This document shows, in pieces, positions 24,656 to 33,976 of a stretch of DNA of 64,000 nucleotides. How positions within the stretch are numbered: the first letter of the stretch is position 1; every line of letters starts with the position of its first letter. The stretch comes from Streptomyces sp. Q6 (lineage in GTDB: Bacteria; Actinomycetota; Actinomycetes; Streptomycetales; Streptomycetaceae). The stretch spans positions 1,116,001 to 1,180,000 of the forward strand of contig NZ_CP146022.1 of NCBI RefSeq assembly GCF_036967205.1, written 5' to 3'. Both the position numbers and the translations under genes were made by a program. A model generated the notes under the pieces. The model was not told the origin of the DNA and made no database searches. It saw nothing but the letters and a program-made list of their open reading frames with translations.

Positions 24656-26239
24656 ATGTCACACCGTCCGCCGAGTCCCCTGCCCGGCCGCCGCGGAGTG
24701 CTGCGCGGTTCGCTCGCCGCGACGGCGGCGCTCGCGCTGCCCGCGATCGGCGGTGCCGCGGCTCCCGCGTTCGCCCTGTCGGGGCGCCCGAAGGCGGGCT
24801 GGGGCGTGCAGGCCGGTGACGTCACCGCGCACTCGGGCCTGGTGTGGGTGCGATCGGACCGGCCCGCCCGGATGATCGTGGAGACGTCCGCGACCGAATC
24901 GTTCCGCAACCCCGTCAGATGGCGCGGCCCCCTCGTGGGCGCCGGCACCGACTTCACGGGCACGACCCGACTGCGCGGCCTGCCGCCGGGCGAGCAGATC
25001 CACTACCGCGTCCTGCTCGCCGACCCGGACGATCCGCGCCGTACGAGCGAGCCGGTCACAGGAACGTTCCGCACCTCGCCCGTGCGGCGCCGTGACGACG
25101 TGCGGTTCCTGTGGTCCGGTGACATCGCCGGGCAGGGCTGGGGCATCAACCCCGACCGGGGCGGCTACCACGTCTACGAGGACATGCGCGCCCTCGACCC
25201 GGACTTCTTCCTGTGCAGCGGCGACAACATCTACGCCGACGGCCCCATCCTGCCCAGCGTGACGCTGCCCGACGGGCGGGTCTGGCGCAATGTGACGACC
25301 GAGGAGAAGGCGAAGGTCGCCGAGACGCTGGCGGAGTTCCGCGGCGCGTTCCGCTACAACCTGCTCGACGAGAACCTGCGCCGTTTCAACGCGCAGGTCC
25401 CCACGATCACGCAGTGGGACGACCACGAGGTGCACAACAATTGGTACCCGGGCCAGATCCTCAGCGACAACCGCTACACCGAGAAGAACGTCGATGTGCT
25501 GTCCGCGCGGTCGCTGCGCGCGTTCAGCGAGTACTTCCCCGTCTCGACGCTGCCGCCGGGCGACGCGGACGGCCGGGTGTACCGGGTGCTGCGGCAGGGT
25601 CCGCTGCTCGACGTGTTCGTCCTCGACATGCGGACGTACCGCGACGCGAACTCGCCGAACCGGCAGGCCGACGACGTGACCGGCATTCTCGGCGCGGAGC
25701 AACTCGCCTGGCTCAAGAGGGAGTTGTCGACGTCGCGAGCGGTGTGGAAGGTGATCGCCTCCGACATGCCGCTCGGGCTCGTGGTGACGGACGGCGCCGT
25801 GAACTTCGAGGCCATGGCGCAGGGCGACCCGGGCGCGCCGCTCGGCCGGGAGTTGCAGATCGCGGAGCTGTTGCGGCACATCAAGCACGAGCGGATCACG
25901 GGCACGCTGTGGCTGACGGCGGACGTGCACTACACGTCGGCGCAGCACTACGAGCCGTCGCACGCCGCGTTCCAGGACTTCGAGCCGTTCTGGGAGTTCG
26001 TGTCGGGGCCGCTGGCCGCGGGCGGCTTCCCGGCGGCGAAGCTGGACGGGACGTTCGGACCTCAGCAGGTGTTCCTCAAGGCCCCGGCGCGGGCGAACAC
26101 GTCGCCGGCGGAGACACCGCCGTACTTCGGCGAGGTCGAGATCGACGGCGGCAGCGGCGAGCTGACCGTGCGGCTGCGGCAGGAGGGCGGCGACGTCCTG
26201 TTCACGAAGACGTTGCAGCCGGGGCGCGTCGGTCAGTGA
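24656..26239 (+). CDS. phoD: Secreted alkaline phosphatase D
   Basis: This 527-aa protein has a Tat signal (GRRGVLRGS then a hydrophobic stretch ending GAAAPAFA, cut near residue 42), a PhoD N-terminal Ig-like domain (~45-140) and a metallophosphatase domain (~145-510). Metal ligands are visible in CSGDNIYADGP, TQWDDHEVHNNW and LTADVHYTS. PhoD hydrolyses phosphomonoesters and diesters outside the cell; family members bind Fe3+/Ca2+. The ATG at 24656 has a GGAGG site. A PHO box-like repeat upstream supports PhoP control. Confidence 0.95.
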   Translation: MSHRPPSPLPGRRGVLRGSLAATAALALPAIGGAAAPAFALSGRPKAGWGVQAGDVTAHSGLVWVRSDRPARMIVETSATESFRNPVRWRGPLVGAGTDFTGTTRLRGLPPGEQIHYRVLLADPDDPRRTSEPVTGTFRTSPVRRRDDVRFLWSGDIAGQGWGINPDRGGYHVYEDMRALDPDFFLCSGDNIYADGPILPSVTLPDGRVWRNVTTEEKAKVAETLAEFRGAFRYNLLDENLRRFNAQVPTITQWDDHEVHNNWYPGQILSDNRYTEKNVDVLSARSLRAFSEYFPVSTLPPGDADGRVYRVLRQGPLLDVFVLDMRTYRDANSPNRQADDVTGILGAEQLAWLKRELSTSRAVWKVIASDMPLGLVVTDGAVNFEAMAQGDPGAPLGRELQIAELLRHIKHERITGTLWLTADVHYTSAQHYEPSHAAFQDFEPFWEFVSGPLAAGGFPAAKLDGTFGPQQVFLKAPARANTSPAETPPYFGEVEIDGGSGELTVRLRQEGGDVLFTKTLQPGRVGQ

Positions 26240-26431
26240 CGGGGGCGGGCGCGGAGCGCGGGCGCATCCCGGGCACGGAACGCGGACGAACGATGGGCGC
26301 GGGACGCCGACGCATCCCGAGCGCGGAGAGTAGTTGTCCGTGGCCCGCCGCCGATACCCGCCAACTCCCCGAGAAGTAGGCGTAGTCGCAGGTCAGAGCC
26401 GATTGTCAGTGGTGGCCTCTACGGTTTTCCC

Positions 26432-27835
26432 ATGACGCGATCAACACAGGCCGTGACCTATCGTCGACCCTCCGCGCTGGAGTCCGCCGCGGGTGCCCGC
26501 CGCTTGGGACTGGAGACCTCGCGGGGTGCCACCCCCGCGGGCCCCCAGGACCATCCGCAGTTCTTCGCCGGGTTTCTGACGGCGCCCCAGGTGGCGTCGG
26601 CCGGGCTGCTCGCGGTGGCGGACGTGGCGGCGGCGCGGTACTACCAGCAGCAGCTGCGGGCCTCGATCGATCCGGTCGTGACGGGCAGCGGGGACCGGCT
26701 GCGGTTCGAGTCGTTCTCGGGCTGCGGGGGTGTGTACGCGCGCCTGGACGTCCTGTCGGAAGGGCTCGACGGTGACGACATCCGGCACGGCACGACCAAT
26801 GTGGACGTCAACATCCCGCTGCGACAGGCCCTTTCACGGATCGGCTCGGACGATCCGCTGCATCTGCGGGTGGGGCCTGACGCGCTGGCCGTGACCACGC
26901 TCGACGGGCCGGTGGTGGAGAAGAAGGTGCCGCTGCCTGACCGCTGGCTGCGCGGCTTCGCCGAGGCGCAGGTGACAGCGGCCGGCTTCGAGCTGCGGGC
27001 CGAGCTGACGGCGTCGGAAGCGGTGCGGTTCCTGCGCTCGCTGCCGCGCTCGGCGGGGCGCGGGCCACGCTGGGTGGTGCCCGCGGGCCGGACGCTGCGG
27101 CCGACGACGCGTGCGGTGCCGGGCGCCGTGTGCCTGCCGGGGCCGGAGCGGCTCGTTGCTCTCCAGCGGGTGTTGCGGCACGCGACGGCGCTGCGGGTGT
27201 ACGGCCCGGTCGTCTCCTCGGACGCGGCGGTGGCCGGCGCGTGGGAAGCGGTGCTGCCCGGGATGCGGCTGACCCTCACCCTCTCGCCGGACGCCGCGCG
27301 CGGGTTCTCCGGGGAAGGCGGTGTGCTGGAGGCGTTGGCCACGGATCAGGCCGCCGAGGACGCCGAGTTGATATCCGTGCTGCTCGCCTGGGAGCCGCGC
27401 GTCGATCTCGCCGATCTGGCCGCGTCGTCGGGGCTGCCGGTGGACCGGGTGCGGGCGGCCCTGGTGCGGCTCGGGACGTCGGGGCGGGTCGGGTACGACA
27501 CGGCGGAGGCGGCGTACTTCCACCGTGAACTGCCCTACGAGGCGGGCCGCGTGGAGCGGCACAATCCGCGGCTGCGGGACGCGCGGGCGCTGCTGGGGGC
27601 GGGAGCGGTGGCGTGGGACGGGAAGCTCGGCACGGTCACGGCGGAGGACGGTCATGTGCACCGGGTCCGCGAGGACGGGGGGACGTTGAGTTGTACGTGC
27701 GTATGGTGGGCCACGTATCGAGGTGGGCGCGGGCCCTGCAAGCACGCGCTCGCGGTGCGGATGGTGCGGCGGGGCGCGGCGGCCCCCGGCACGAGCGGCA
27801 CCTCGGCCGCGGTGGTCGTGGAGGGCGTGCGATGA
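26432..27835 (+). CDS. SWIM zinc-finger protein
   Basis: This 467-aa protein ends with a SWIM zinc finger, CTC then PCKH (pattern CxC-x12-CxH, residues ~432-450). The rest is not a domain I recognise; residues ~330-365 (WEPRVDLADLAASSGLPVDRVRAALVRLGTSG) look like a winged helix. SWIM fingers bind nucleic acid or protein. Its stop overlaps the start of the following large gene (ATGA), so the two products are probably made in step and act together. It is likely cytoplasmic; function unknown. Confidence 0.82.
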   Translation: MTRSTQAVTYRRPSALESAAGARRLGLETSRGATPAGPQDHPQFFAGFLTAPQVASAGLLAVADVAAARYYQQQLRASIDPVVTGSGDRLRFESFSGCGGVYARLDVLSEGLDGDDIRHGTTNVDVNIPLRQALSRIGSDDPLHLRVGPDALAVTTLDGPVVEKKVPLPDRWLRGFAEAQVTAAGFELRAELTASEAVRFLRSLPRSAGRGPRWVVPAGRTLRPTTRAVPGAVCLPGPERLVALQRVLRHATALRVYGPVVSSDAAVAGAWEAVLPGMRLTLTLSPDAARGFSGEGGVLEALATDQAAEDAELISVLLAWEPRVDLADLAASSGLPVDRVRAALVRLGTSGRVGYDTAEAAYFHRELPYEAGRVERHNPRLRDARALLGAGAVAWDGKLGTVTAEDGHVHRVREDGGTLSCTCVWWATYRGGRGPCKHALAVRMVRRGAAAPGTSGTSAAVVVEGVR

Positions 27836-30465
27836 GCCACGAGACGCTGCTGCGGTGGGTGCGCAAGGGTGACCTTGACGAGGTCGCGGATCTCCTCGAC
27901 GGGATGACCGACGTGGAGCGCCGGGCCTGCCTGCCCGCGTTGAAGGAATTCCGCAAGGAGCTGCGTGCGGAGCCGTGGAGCTCCGACGCCCGGGTCGCCT
28001 ATCCGGCGCTTCAGGCGGCCGGGGCGGCGTGCCACACCGGTGCGGCGGCGGCAGCGACGTGGCTCGGGGCGGCCGACTGGCGGTGGTCGCGGCAGGCCGC
28101 CCCGCAGGTGCTGCTGCACCTGCTCGGCGACCGTGAGACGGCGTGGCTGGCCGATGTGGCCCACCGGCTCGCGGCACTGCCGACGTCGCGCGGTGTGCCG
28201 TACGGGGTGCTGTCGGGTCTGGTCGCGTTGTCCGGCTGTCCGGTTCCGACGACGGAGGCGTACGTCGTCGGCTGGGTCGACCATGTCAACACGGGTCGCG
28301 GGCACCGCCAGTCGCTGGCCGACCGGTTGCGCGCCGAGCCTCATCTGGCGGAGCTGACGGCGGCGCTGTTCGAGACGGACGACATCGGCGGCCGCCTCGA
28401 CTGGTACGAACCCAACGACCGGTGGAGCTGGTCGCGCGGTCTGGCGGAGCTGGCGGCGGAGGGGGTGCTGGAGCGCAAGGCCCTGGTCGACGGCTGTGTC
28501 GCGCGGCTGGTGCGCGGCGGACGTCCGTCGGACGTCCGGCTGTTCCTCAAGGTCCTGGACCGGTTGGCGCTGAGCCGCGACGAGCAGCGGGAGCGGCTCG
28601 CCGACTGGGTGGCGCTGTGCGCGGACGGGGCGGCGCCGGTCGCCACGTACGCGCAGAAGGTGCTCGGCGCGCTGGCGCTGGACGGTGAGGTGTCGGCCCG
28701 CTCGCTCGCCGAGGTGTCGGTGGCGGTGCTGTTCCGGCCCGAGAAGAAGCTGGTGCGGGCGCAGCTCGTCCTGCTCGACAGGGTCCTCAGGAGCATAGGC
28801 CGGCAAGGGGGTCCGGCGGCCGACGAGCTCCTGCCCGCTGCGGGCGAGGCCTTCGGTCATGCCGACACGGAGGTGCAGGAGCGGGCCCTGAAGCTGGTGG
28901 CGCGGCACATCGCCGACGCCGGGGCGGCGGCCAGGAGTCAACTGGCTCTCGCGGCGGACCAGTTGAGCGCGGGACTGCGATCGCGTGCCGAGGAGGTGCT
29001 GGGGGTGCGTCTCAGCGCCGACGGGCCGTACGAGGAGGTGCTGCCGACCGCCGCGGAGCCGTTCCGTCTCGCCTCCGCGCCCGACTCGGCCGCGGAGGTG
29101 GCCGAGGAGGTGGGCGCGCTGCTCGCGTCCGGAGGGGACATGGCGGCGTTCGAGCGGACCCTCGACGGTCTGATGCGCCATGCGTACCGCGACCGTGCGG
29201 CGTTGAAGGAGGCGCTGCTGCCGGCGGTGTCACGCCGCTGGTGGTACGACTCGGACCGGCAGGGTTTTGCGCAGACGCATTTCCGGGGCGCCACCTACGG
29301 CCTGGAGGTCGTCGCGGCGGCGGTGGCCGACACCGTACGGACGGGGGTCCTGCACGAGGCGGTCACCCATGGGCCGCAGGGGCGCGCGAGCCACGCGGAC
29401 AGCGCGCTGCGCCGGTGCTACGACGCCCGGTTGTGGGAGGCGGCGTACCAGATCCGCACCGCGCCGGTGCCCTTCCTGCTGGCGACGCCGACGTGGAGCA
29501 CGGGGTTCATCGAGCCGGCCGCGCTGGTGCAGCGTCTCGCGGCCTACCGGGATGCGGGCGCCCGCGTGGGCAGTGCCGACTTCGCGCAGGCCCTGCTGCG
29601 GGTCGATCGCGGCAGCGCACAGGCGGAGGACGCCGCGCGGGATGCGGCAGCGCTCGGTACGCGCGAGGGTGGGCGGCTCGCCGACTGGCTGCGCTCACCG
29701 ACGCCCGTGGAGGCGGCAATGACCCTCGGCGCAGACAGTGGCCATCTGCTCGTGGGGCTCGGGGAACAGGCCGATCTGCACGACGGGCTGCCCGACCCGT
29801 TCCGGCGTCTCGGGAAGTCGTTGCCGTTGCCCGAGGAGTCGGTGTCGTACTGGCAGGTCGAGTCGGGCACCCCGCAGGAGCAGGCCCATTGGCTCGCGGT
29901 ACTTCCCGGGCGGCGCGAGACCGTGGCGGCGCGCCTGCTGCAGGAGGTGTCGTTCTGCACGGTGTACGAGATACGGGGCGCTGCCGCGTATCTGCCGCTG
30001 CTCGCCGAGGCAGAAGGTACGGCGGGGACGGCCGTTCACCTGTCGGTGGCGTACGGGTTGGCGGCCCGTCATCCGGAGGACCGGCTGGCGGCGGTGGACG
30101 CGCTGCTGATCCTGGCGGGCCGCCGACAGCTCGACGGGCGGCTGCTGGGCTCGCTGCTGGCGCAGGCCTGGGATCTCGCCGACGTCAAGGCCACGCGCCT
30201 GGCCGAGTCGCTCGGGACGGCTGCGGCGACCGGGGCGTTCGGCACGGTGTCGCAGGTGCTGCGGGGGTTGGTGCCGACGCTGCTCGCGAGGAAGGAGAGC
30301 CCGGTCGCGTTGCGGGGACTCGGCGATCTGCTCGGGGTGGCGGCTGACTGTGCGGAGCGGACGGGTGAGCGCGAGGCGATACCCGGCCTCGCCGATGTCG
30401 CCGCGCGGAAGGGCTCGTCCCGACTGGTGGCGCAGGCGCGACGGCTGCACGCGGCGACCGGCTGA
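27832..30465 (+). CDS. Large helical protein, DUF6493-like, coupled to the SWIM gene
   Basis: This 877-aa protein starts at an ATG inside the SWIM stop codon. It is predominantly helical, rich in Leu, Ala and Arg with repeated ~35-residue amphipathic units (for example ERALKLVARHIADAGAAARSQLALAADQL), suggesting a HEAT/ARM-like solenoid. There is no signal peptide, membrane segment or catalytic motif. The name DUF6493 is from recall of the usual partner of SWIM proteins in Streptomyces and is tentative. It probably works as a scaffold with the SWIM protein. Confidence 0.75.
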   Translation: MSHETLLRWVRKGDLDEVADLLDGMTDVERRACLPALKEFRKELRAEPWSSDARVAYPALQAAGAACHTGAAAAATWLGAADWRWSRQAAPQVLLHLLGDRETAWLADVAHRLAALPTSRGVPYGVLSGLVALSGCPVPTTEAYVVGWVDHVNTGRGHRQSLADRLRAEPHLAELTAALFETDDIGGRLDWYEPNDRWSWSRGLAELAAEGVLERKALVDGCVARLVRGGRPSDVRLFLKVLDRLALSRDEQRERLADWVALCADGAAPVATYAQKVLGALALDGEVSARSLAEVSVAVLFRPEKKLVRAQLVLLDRVLRSIGRQGGPAADELLPAAGEAFGHADTEVQERALKLVARHIADAGAAARSQLALAADQLSAGLRSRAEEVLGVRLSADGPYEEVLPTAAEPFRLASAPDSAAEVAEEVGALLASGGDMAAFERTLDGLMRHAYRDRAALKEALLPAVSRRWWYDSDRQGFAQTHFRGATYGLEVVAAAVADTVRTGVLHEAVTHGPQGRASHADSALRRCYDARLWEAAYQIRTAPVPFLLATPTWSTGFIEPAALVQRLAAYRDAGARVGSADFAQALLRVDRGSAQAEDAARDAAALGTREGGRLADWLRSPTPVEAAMTLGADSGHLLVGLGEQADLHDGLPDPFRRLGKSLPLPEESVSYWQVESGTPQEQAHWLAVLPGRRETVAARLLQEVSFCTVYEIRGAAAYLPLLAEAEGTAGTAVHLSVAYGLAARHPEDRLAAVDALLILAGRRQLDGRLLGSLLAQAWDLADVKATRLAESLGTAAATGAFGTVSQVLRGLVPTLLARKESPVALRGLGDLLGVAADCAERTGEREAIPGLADVAARKGSSRLVAQARRLHAATG

Positions 30466-30771
30466 GGCGGCAGCCGGGTGTGATCGCCGAGTAGTACCGC
30501 TCGGCGAGACCGCCGCTGAGCTGGTGTCACCACCAGGTCAGGCCGCCCGGCGAGACCGCCGCTGAGATCGCCGGGCGAGGCCCGCCGACTGGGACCGCTG
30601 GGTGGGAAATGCCGGGCGAGGCCCGCTGGGCGGGATCGCTGGGCGGGGGCTCTCGCAAGGCCACTCGGCACATCCAGAAGTAAAAACCGGCCAAAACAGC
30701 CATAAGCACTCTTTACCCATCGGTCACAAACCGTTCGTGATCACGCAACACCGTTCCTTCACAGTGGATGC
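30466..30771. repeat. Intergenic region with degenerate direct repeats
   Basis: This 306-bp gap has no believable gene. It contains a 19-bp direct repeat (30502-30520 and 30548-30566, CGGCGAGACCGCCGCTGAG) and a 16-bp repeat (30570-30585 and 30611-30626, GCCGGGCGAGGCCCGC). A hairpin CTGGTG-TCAC-CACCAG lies at 30521-30536. Close to the next gene is a 10-bp palindrome, CGTGATCACG (30736-30745), a possible operator. The A/T content of 30680-30770 is higher than around it, as expected for a promoter. Confidence 0.65.
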
Positions 30772-32190
30772 ATGAGTCCAGACATGTCTGATGTGACGCG
30801 AGTGAAGCACGGCCGGCCCGCCCACCACTGGCGCCGGGATCTGGTCGAACTGGCCGCCCTGTTCACGGCCGTGGCGGTCGCGGACGCCGTGGCCAACATG
30901 ATCGGGCACGGCCCGGACGGGCCCGTGCTGCTCACGGTGTCGGCCGTGGTGCTGCTGGCCACGGCCGGGTTCCACGTGTGGTGGTCACGGCGCCACGATC
31001 ACGCGCCGCCATCGCCGGATACCGGCGCCCGGTCGTCCGCCTCCTCCGGGGCGACGGCCGGGCGGCCGGTCACGGCGGCCGCGCCGCTCGATCCGGCGCA
31101 GAGCGTGCTGTGGCGGATGCGGACGACGGTGCGGGACGAGCCGGGCTCGCTCGCGGCGCTGTGCACGGCGTTCGCCCGGCACCGGGTGGACATCCTCAAC
31201 CTTCAGACGCACCCGCTGGCGGACGGCACCGTGGACGAGTTCCTGCTGCGCGCGCCGCAGGAGCTGACCGCGGCCGAGCTGACCCGGGCGGTCGCGCAGG
31301 CCGGCGGGGCCGGTACCTGGATCGAGCGGGCGGACGCCCACGACCTGGTGGACGCGCCCACCCGGATCCTGGGTCTGGCGACGCGTACGGCGCTGGACGC
31401 GGCGGAACTGCCGTTGGCGCTGCGCCAGTTGCTGGGCCGGTGCACGATCAAGTCGCTGCCTGCCACGGCGCCGGGGGCGGCGGGGCGTGACGGCGCCCCG
31501 GTCGAGGGCGGCTTCGAGGAGACCGGGATGCGGCTGCGGACGCCCGAGGGCGGGGTCATCACGGTGGAGCGACCGTATCTGCCGTTCACCCCCACCGAGT
31601 TCGCGCGGGCCCGCGCCCTCGTCGAGCTCGACACGCGGCTCGGGCCGCGGGTGCCGCGCAGCCAGGACGTGCTGACGCTGCCCGAGGGCAACGAGATCAC
31701 GGTGCGCCGCGCCGACGTCGCCGATGTGGCGGCGTCGAAGGAGATGCACGAGCGGTGCTCGCAGCGGACGTTGAGCATGCGGTACCACGGGCCGGTCAGC
31801 GATGCGGACCGGTATCTGAACCACCTGCTGAGCCCCCGTTTCGGCCGCACTCTGGCCGCGCAGACCGCGTCCGGCAAGGTCGTCGCCCTGGGGCATCTGC
31901 TCTGGGACGGCGACGAGACCGAGATCGCACTGCTCGTGGAGGACGACTGGCAGCGCCGCGGGGTCGGCTCCGAACTGCTCGGCCGACTGGTCGCGATGGC
32001 GGTCGAGGCCGGATGCGAGAGCGTGTACGCGGTGACGCAGGCGTCCAACACGGGCATGGTCGCGGCGATGCGCGCGCTCGGTCTGCCGCTCGACTACCAG
32101 ATCGAGGAGGGCACGCTGGTGATCACCGCCCGGCTCGATACGACACCGGTGGCGTCGCGGCCGCCGTACGAGCAGATCGAGCGCCGCTGA
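30772..32190 (+). CDS. Membrane-anchored ACT domain-GNAT acetyltransferase
   Basis: This 472-aa protein has two N-terminal membrane helices (residues ~25-65), a linker rich in Ala/Ser/Pro, an ACT-like domain (~115-185; RDEPGSLAALCTAFARHRVDILNLQTH) and a C-terminal GNAT domain (~315-445; VEDDWQRRGVGSELLGRLVAMA is the acetyl-CoA loop). ACT domains usually bind amino acids, so acetyltransferase activity may respond to amino acid level. The 3' end overlaps the convergent trans-sulfuration gene by 68 bp. Acetyl acceptor unknown. Confidence 0.85.
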   Translation: MSPDMSDVTRVKHGRPAHHWRRDLVELAALFTAVAVADAVANMIGHGPDGPVLLTVSAVVLLATAGFHVWWSRRHDHAPPSPDTGARSSASSGATAGRPVTAAAPLDPAQSVLWRMRTTVRDEPGSLAALCTAFARHRVDILNLQTHPLADGTVDEFLLRAPQELTAAELTRAVAQAGGAGTWIERADAHDLVDAPTRILGLATRTALDAAELPLALRQLLGRCTIKSLPATAPGAAGRDGAPVEGGFEETGMRLRTPEGGVITVERPYLPFTPTEFARARALVELDTRLGPRVPRSQDVLTLPEGNEITVRRADVADVAASKEMHERCSQRTLSMRYHGPVSDADRYLNHLLSPRFGRTLAAQTASGKVVALGHLLWDGDETEIALLVEDDWQRRGVGSELLGRLVAMAVEAGCESVYAVTQASNTGMVAAMRALGLPLDYQIEEGTLVITARLDTTPVASRPPYEQIERR

Positions 32191-33382
32191 CGGCCGACGG
32201 CCGGCCCGAAGCGCTCGCGTCCAGTGCCCGGTCGAGGTCGGCCCACAGGTCCTCGACGTCCTCCAGGCCGACCGACAGACGCAGCAGCCGGTCGCTGACG
32301 CCCGCCGCCCTGCGGTCGTCGGCGGCCACGATGCGGTGACTGATCGAGGCCGGGTGCTGGATGAGGGAGTCGACACTGCCGAGACTGACCGCCGGGGTGA
32401 CGAGTTCCACCGCGGCGGTCACCGCGTGCGGATCCCCGGCGACCTCGAAGGCGACCATCGCGCCACCGATGCGCGGGTAGTGGACGCGGGTGACGCGCGG
32501 GTCCCCGGCGAGGCGCCGCGCGAGTTCCGCCGCGCTCGCGGAGGCGGCGCGCACCCGCACCGGCAACGTGGAGAGCCCGCGCAGCAGCAGGTAGCCGGCG
32601 AGCGGATGCAGCACGCCGCCCGTCGCGAACCGCACCTTGCGCAGTTCCCTGGCGAACATCTCGTCGCACGCCACGACACCGCCCAGGACGTCGCCGTGAC
32701 CGCCCAGGTACTTGGTCGCGCTGTGCAGCACGAGCCGGGCGCCGCTCTCGACCGGCCGTTGCAGCACGGGCGTCGCGAAGGTGTTGTCGACGAGCAGCGG
32801 CACGGAACCGCAGGCGTGCGCGACGGCTCGCAGGTCGACCTCGGCCAGGGTCGGGTTGGCGGGCGACTCCACCATCACCAGACCGGTGTCGGCCCGGACG
32901 GCGTCGGCGATCCCGGCCGGGTCGACCCAGGTGACCTCCGAACCGAGCGCGCCCGCGGTGAGGAGATGGTCGCTGCACCCGTACAGCGGGCGGACCGCGA
33001 CGACATGGCGCAGGCCCGCCGACAGACGGACGAGAAGGACCGCCGTCAGGGCGGCCATGCCGCTGGCGAACGCGACCGCGCTGTCCGTCCCTTCGAGGCG
33101 GGCGAGGGCCGTCTCGAAGCGGGCGACGGTCGGGTTGCCGAGCCGGCCGTAGACGGGCGGCCCGTCGTCGAGGACGCCGTCGGCGGCGAACGCGTCGATG
33201 CGGGCGGCCTCGGCGCGACTGTCCGCGGACGGGTACGTCGTGGACAGGTCGATGGGCGGGGCGTGCAGGCCGAGGGCGGCGAGATCGTCGCGGCCCGCGT
33301 GCACGGCTTCGGTGGCGAGCGCCCGGGGACGGGGTGCGGTGGGTGCCGTCCGGGAGTACGTCACATCCTCGTTGATGTCCAT
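32123..33382 (-). CDS. Trans-sulfuration PLP enzyme (Cys/Met metabolism family)
   Basis: This 419-aa protein belongs to the cystathionine gamma-synthase/gamma-lyase/methionine gamma-lyase family. The PLP Lys is in LHSATKYLGGHGDVLGG, and the cofactor site blocks YGRLGNPTVARFE and FASGMAALTA are present. Which reaction it performs cannot be told from these motifs. The last ~30 residues form an extra low-complexity tail that overlaps the 3' end of the GNAT gene. It is divergent from an Lrp/AsnC regulator only 59 bp away, which probably controls it in response to an amino acid. Confidence 0.9.
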   Translation of the reverse strand: MDINEDVTYSRTAPTAPRPRALATEAVHAGRDDLAALGLHAPPIDLSTTYPSADSRAEAARIDAFAADGVLDDGPPVYGRLGNPTVARFETALARLEGTDSAVAFASGMAALTAVLLVRLSAGLRHVVAVRPLYGCSDHLLTAGALGSEVTWVDPAGIADAVRADTGLVMVESPANPTLAEVDLRAVAHACGSVPLLVDNTFATPVLQRPVESGARLVLHSATKYLGGHGDVLGGVVACDEMFARELRKVRFATGGVLHPLAGYLLLRGLSTLPVRVRAASASAAELARRLAGDPRVTRVHYPRIGGAMVAFEVAGDPHAVTAAVELVTPAVSLGSVDSLIQHPASISHRIVAADDRRAAGVSDRLLRLSVGLEDVEDLWADLDRALDASASGRPSAVSGARSARTAAATPPVSYRAGR

Positions 33383-33441
33383 GGCGCCAGGATGAACAGG
33401 GACCGGATCGAGTGGGTCAACTCCCGTGCTACGTTCGCCGG

Positions 33442-33957
33442 ATGGGCGATTCCCTCGTACTGGATCCGGTTGATCTTGAGATCCTGCGACTCCTTCAGAA
33501 CGATGCCCGCACCACGTACCGGGATCTCGCGGCGCAGGTCGGCGTCGCGCCGTCGACGTGTCTGGACCGGGTGACCCGGCTGCGCAGGGCGGGGGTGATC
33601 CTCGGGCATGTGCTGCGGCTCGATCCGGCGCGCCTCGGCCGCGGGCTCCAGGCGCTGTTGTCGGTGCAGGTGCGGCCGCACCGCCGGGAGCTGGTGGGGC
33701 CGTTCGTGGAGCGGATCCGGGCGCTGCCCGAAGCGCGGACCGTCTTCCATCTGACCGGCCCGGACGACTACTTGGTGCAGGTCGCCGTGCGGGACATGGC
33801 GGATCTTCAGCGCCTGGTGCTCGACGAGTTCACGGCGCATCGCGAAGTCGCCCGGGTCGAGACCAGGCTGATCTTCCAGCAGTGGGAGTGCGGCCCGCTG
33901 CTGCCGCCGGGCGCGCCCGCGACGCCGGATGCGCATCATGGTGACGCGGCCCCCTGA
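33442..33957 (+). CDS. Lrp/AsnC-family regulator
   Basis: This 171-aa protein has an N-terminal HTH (residues ~8-55; LDLEILRLLQNDARTTYRDLAAQVGVAPSTCLDRV after the start) and a RAM effector domain (~65-150; HLTGPDDYLVQVAVRDMADLQRLV). The ATG at 33442 gives the normal spacing to the HTH; the frame to 33412 adds unneeded residues. It is divergent from the trans-sulfuration gene, the typical setting for an amino acid-responsive local regulator. Confidence 0.9.
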   Translation: MGDSLVLDPVDLEILRLLQNDARTTYRDLAAQVGVAPSTCLDRVTRLRRAGVILGHVLRLDPARLGRGLQALLSVQVRPHRRELVGPFVERIRALPEARTVFHLTGPDDYLVQVAVRDMADLQRLVLDEFTAHREVARVETRLIFQQWECGPLLPPGAPATPDAHHGDAAP

Positions 33958-33976
33958 CTCGTACGAGGATGTCCGC

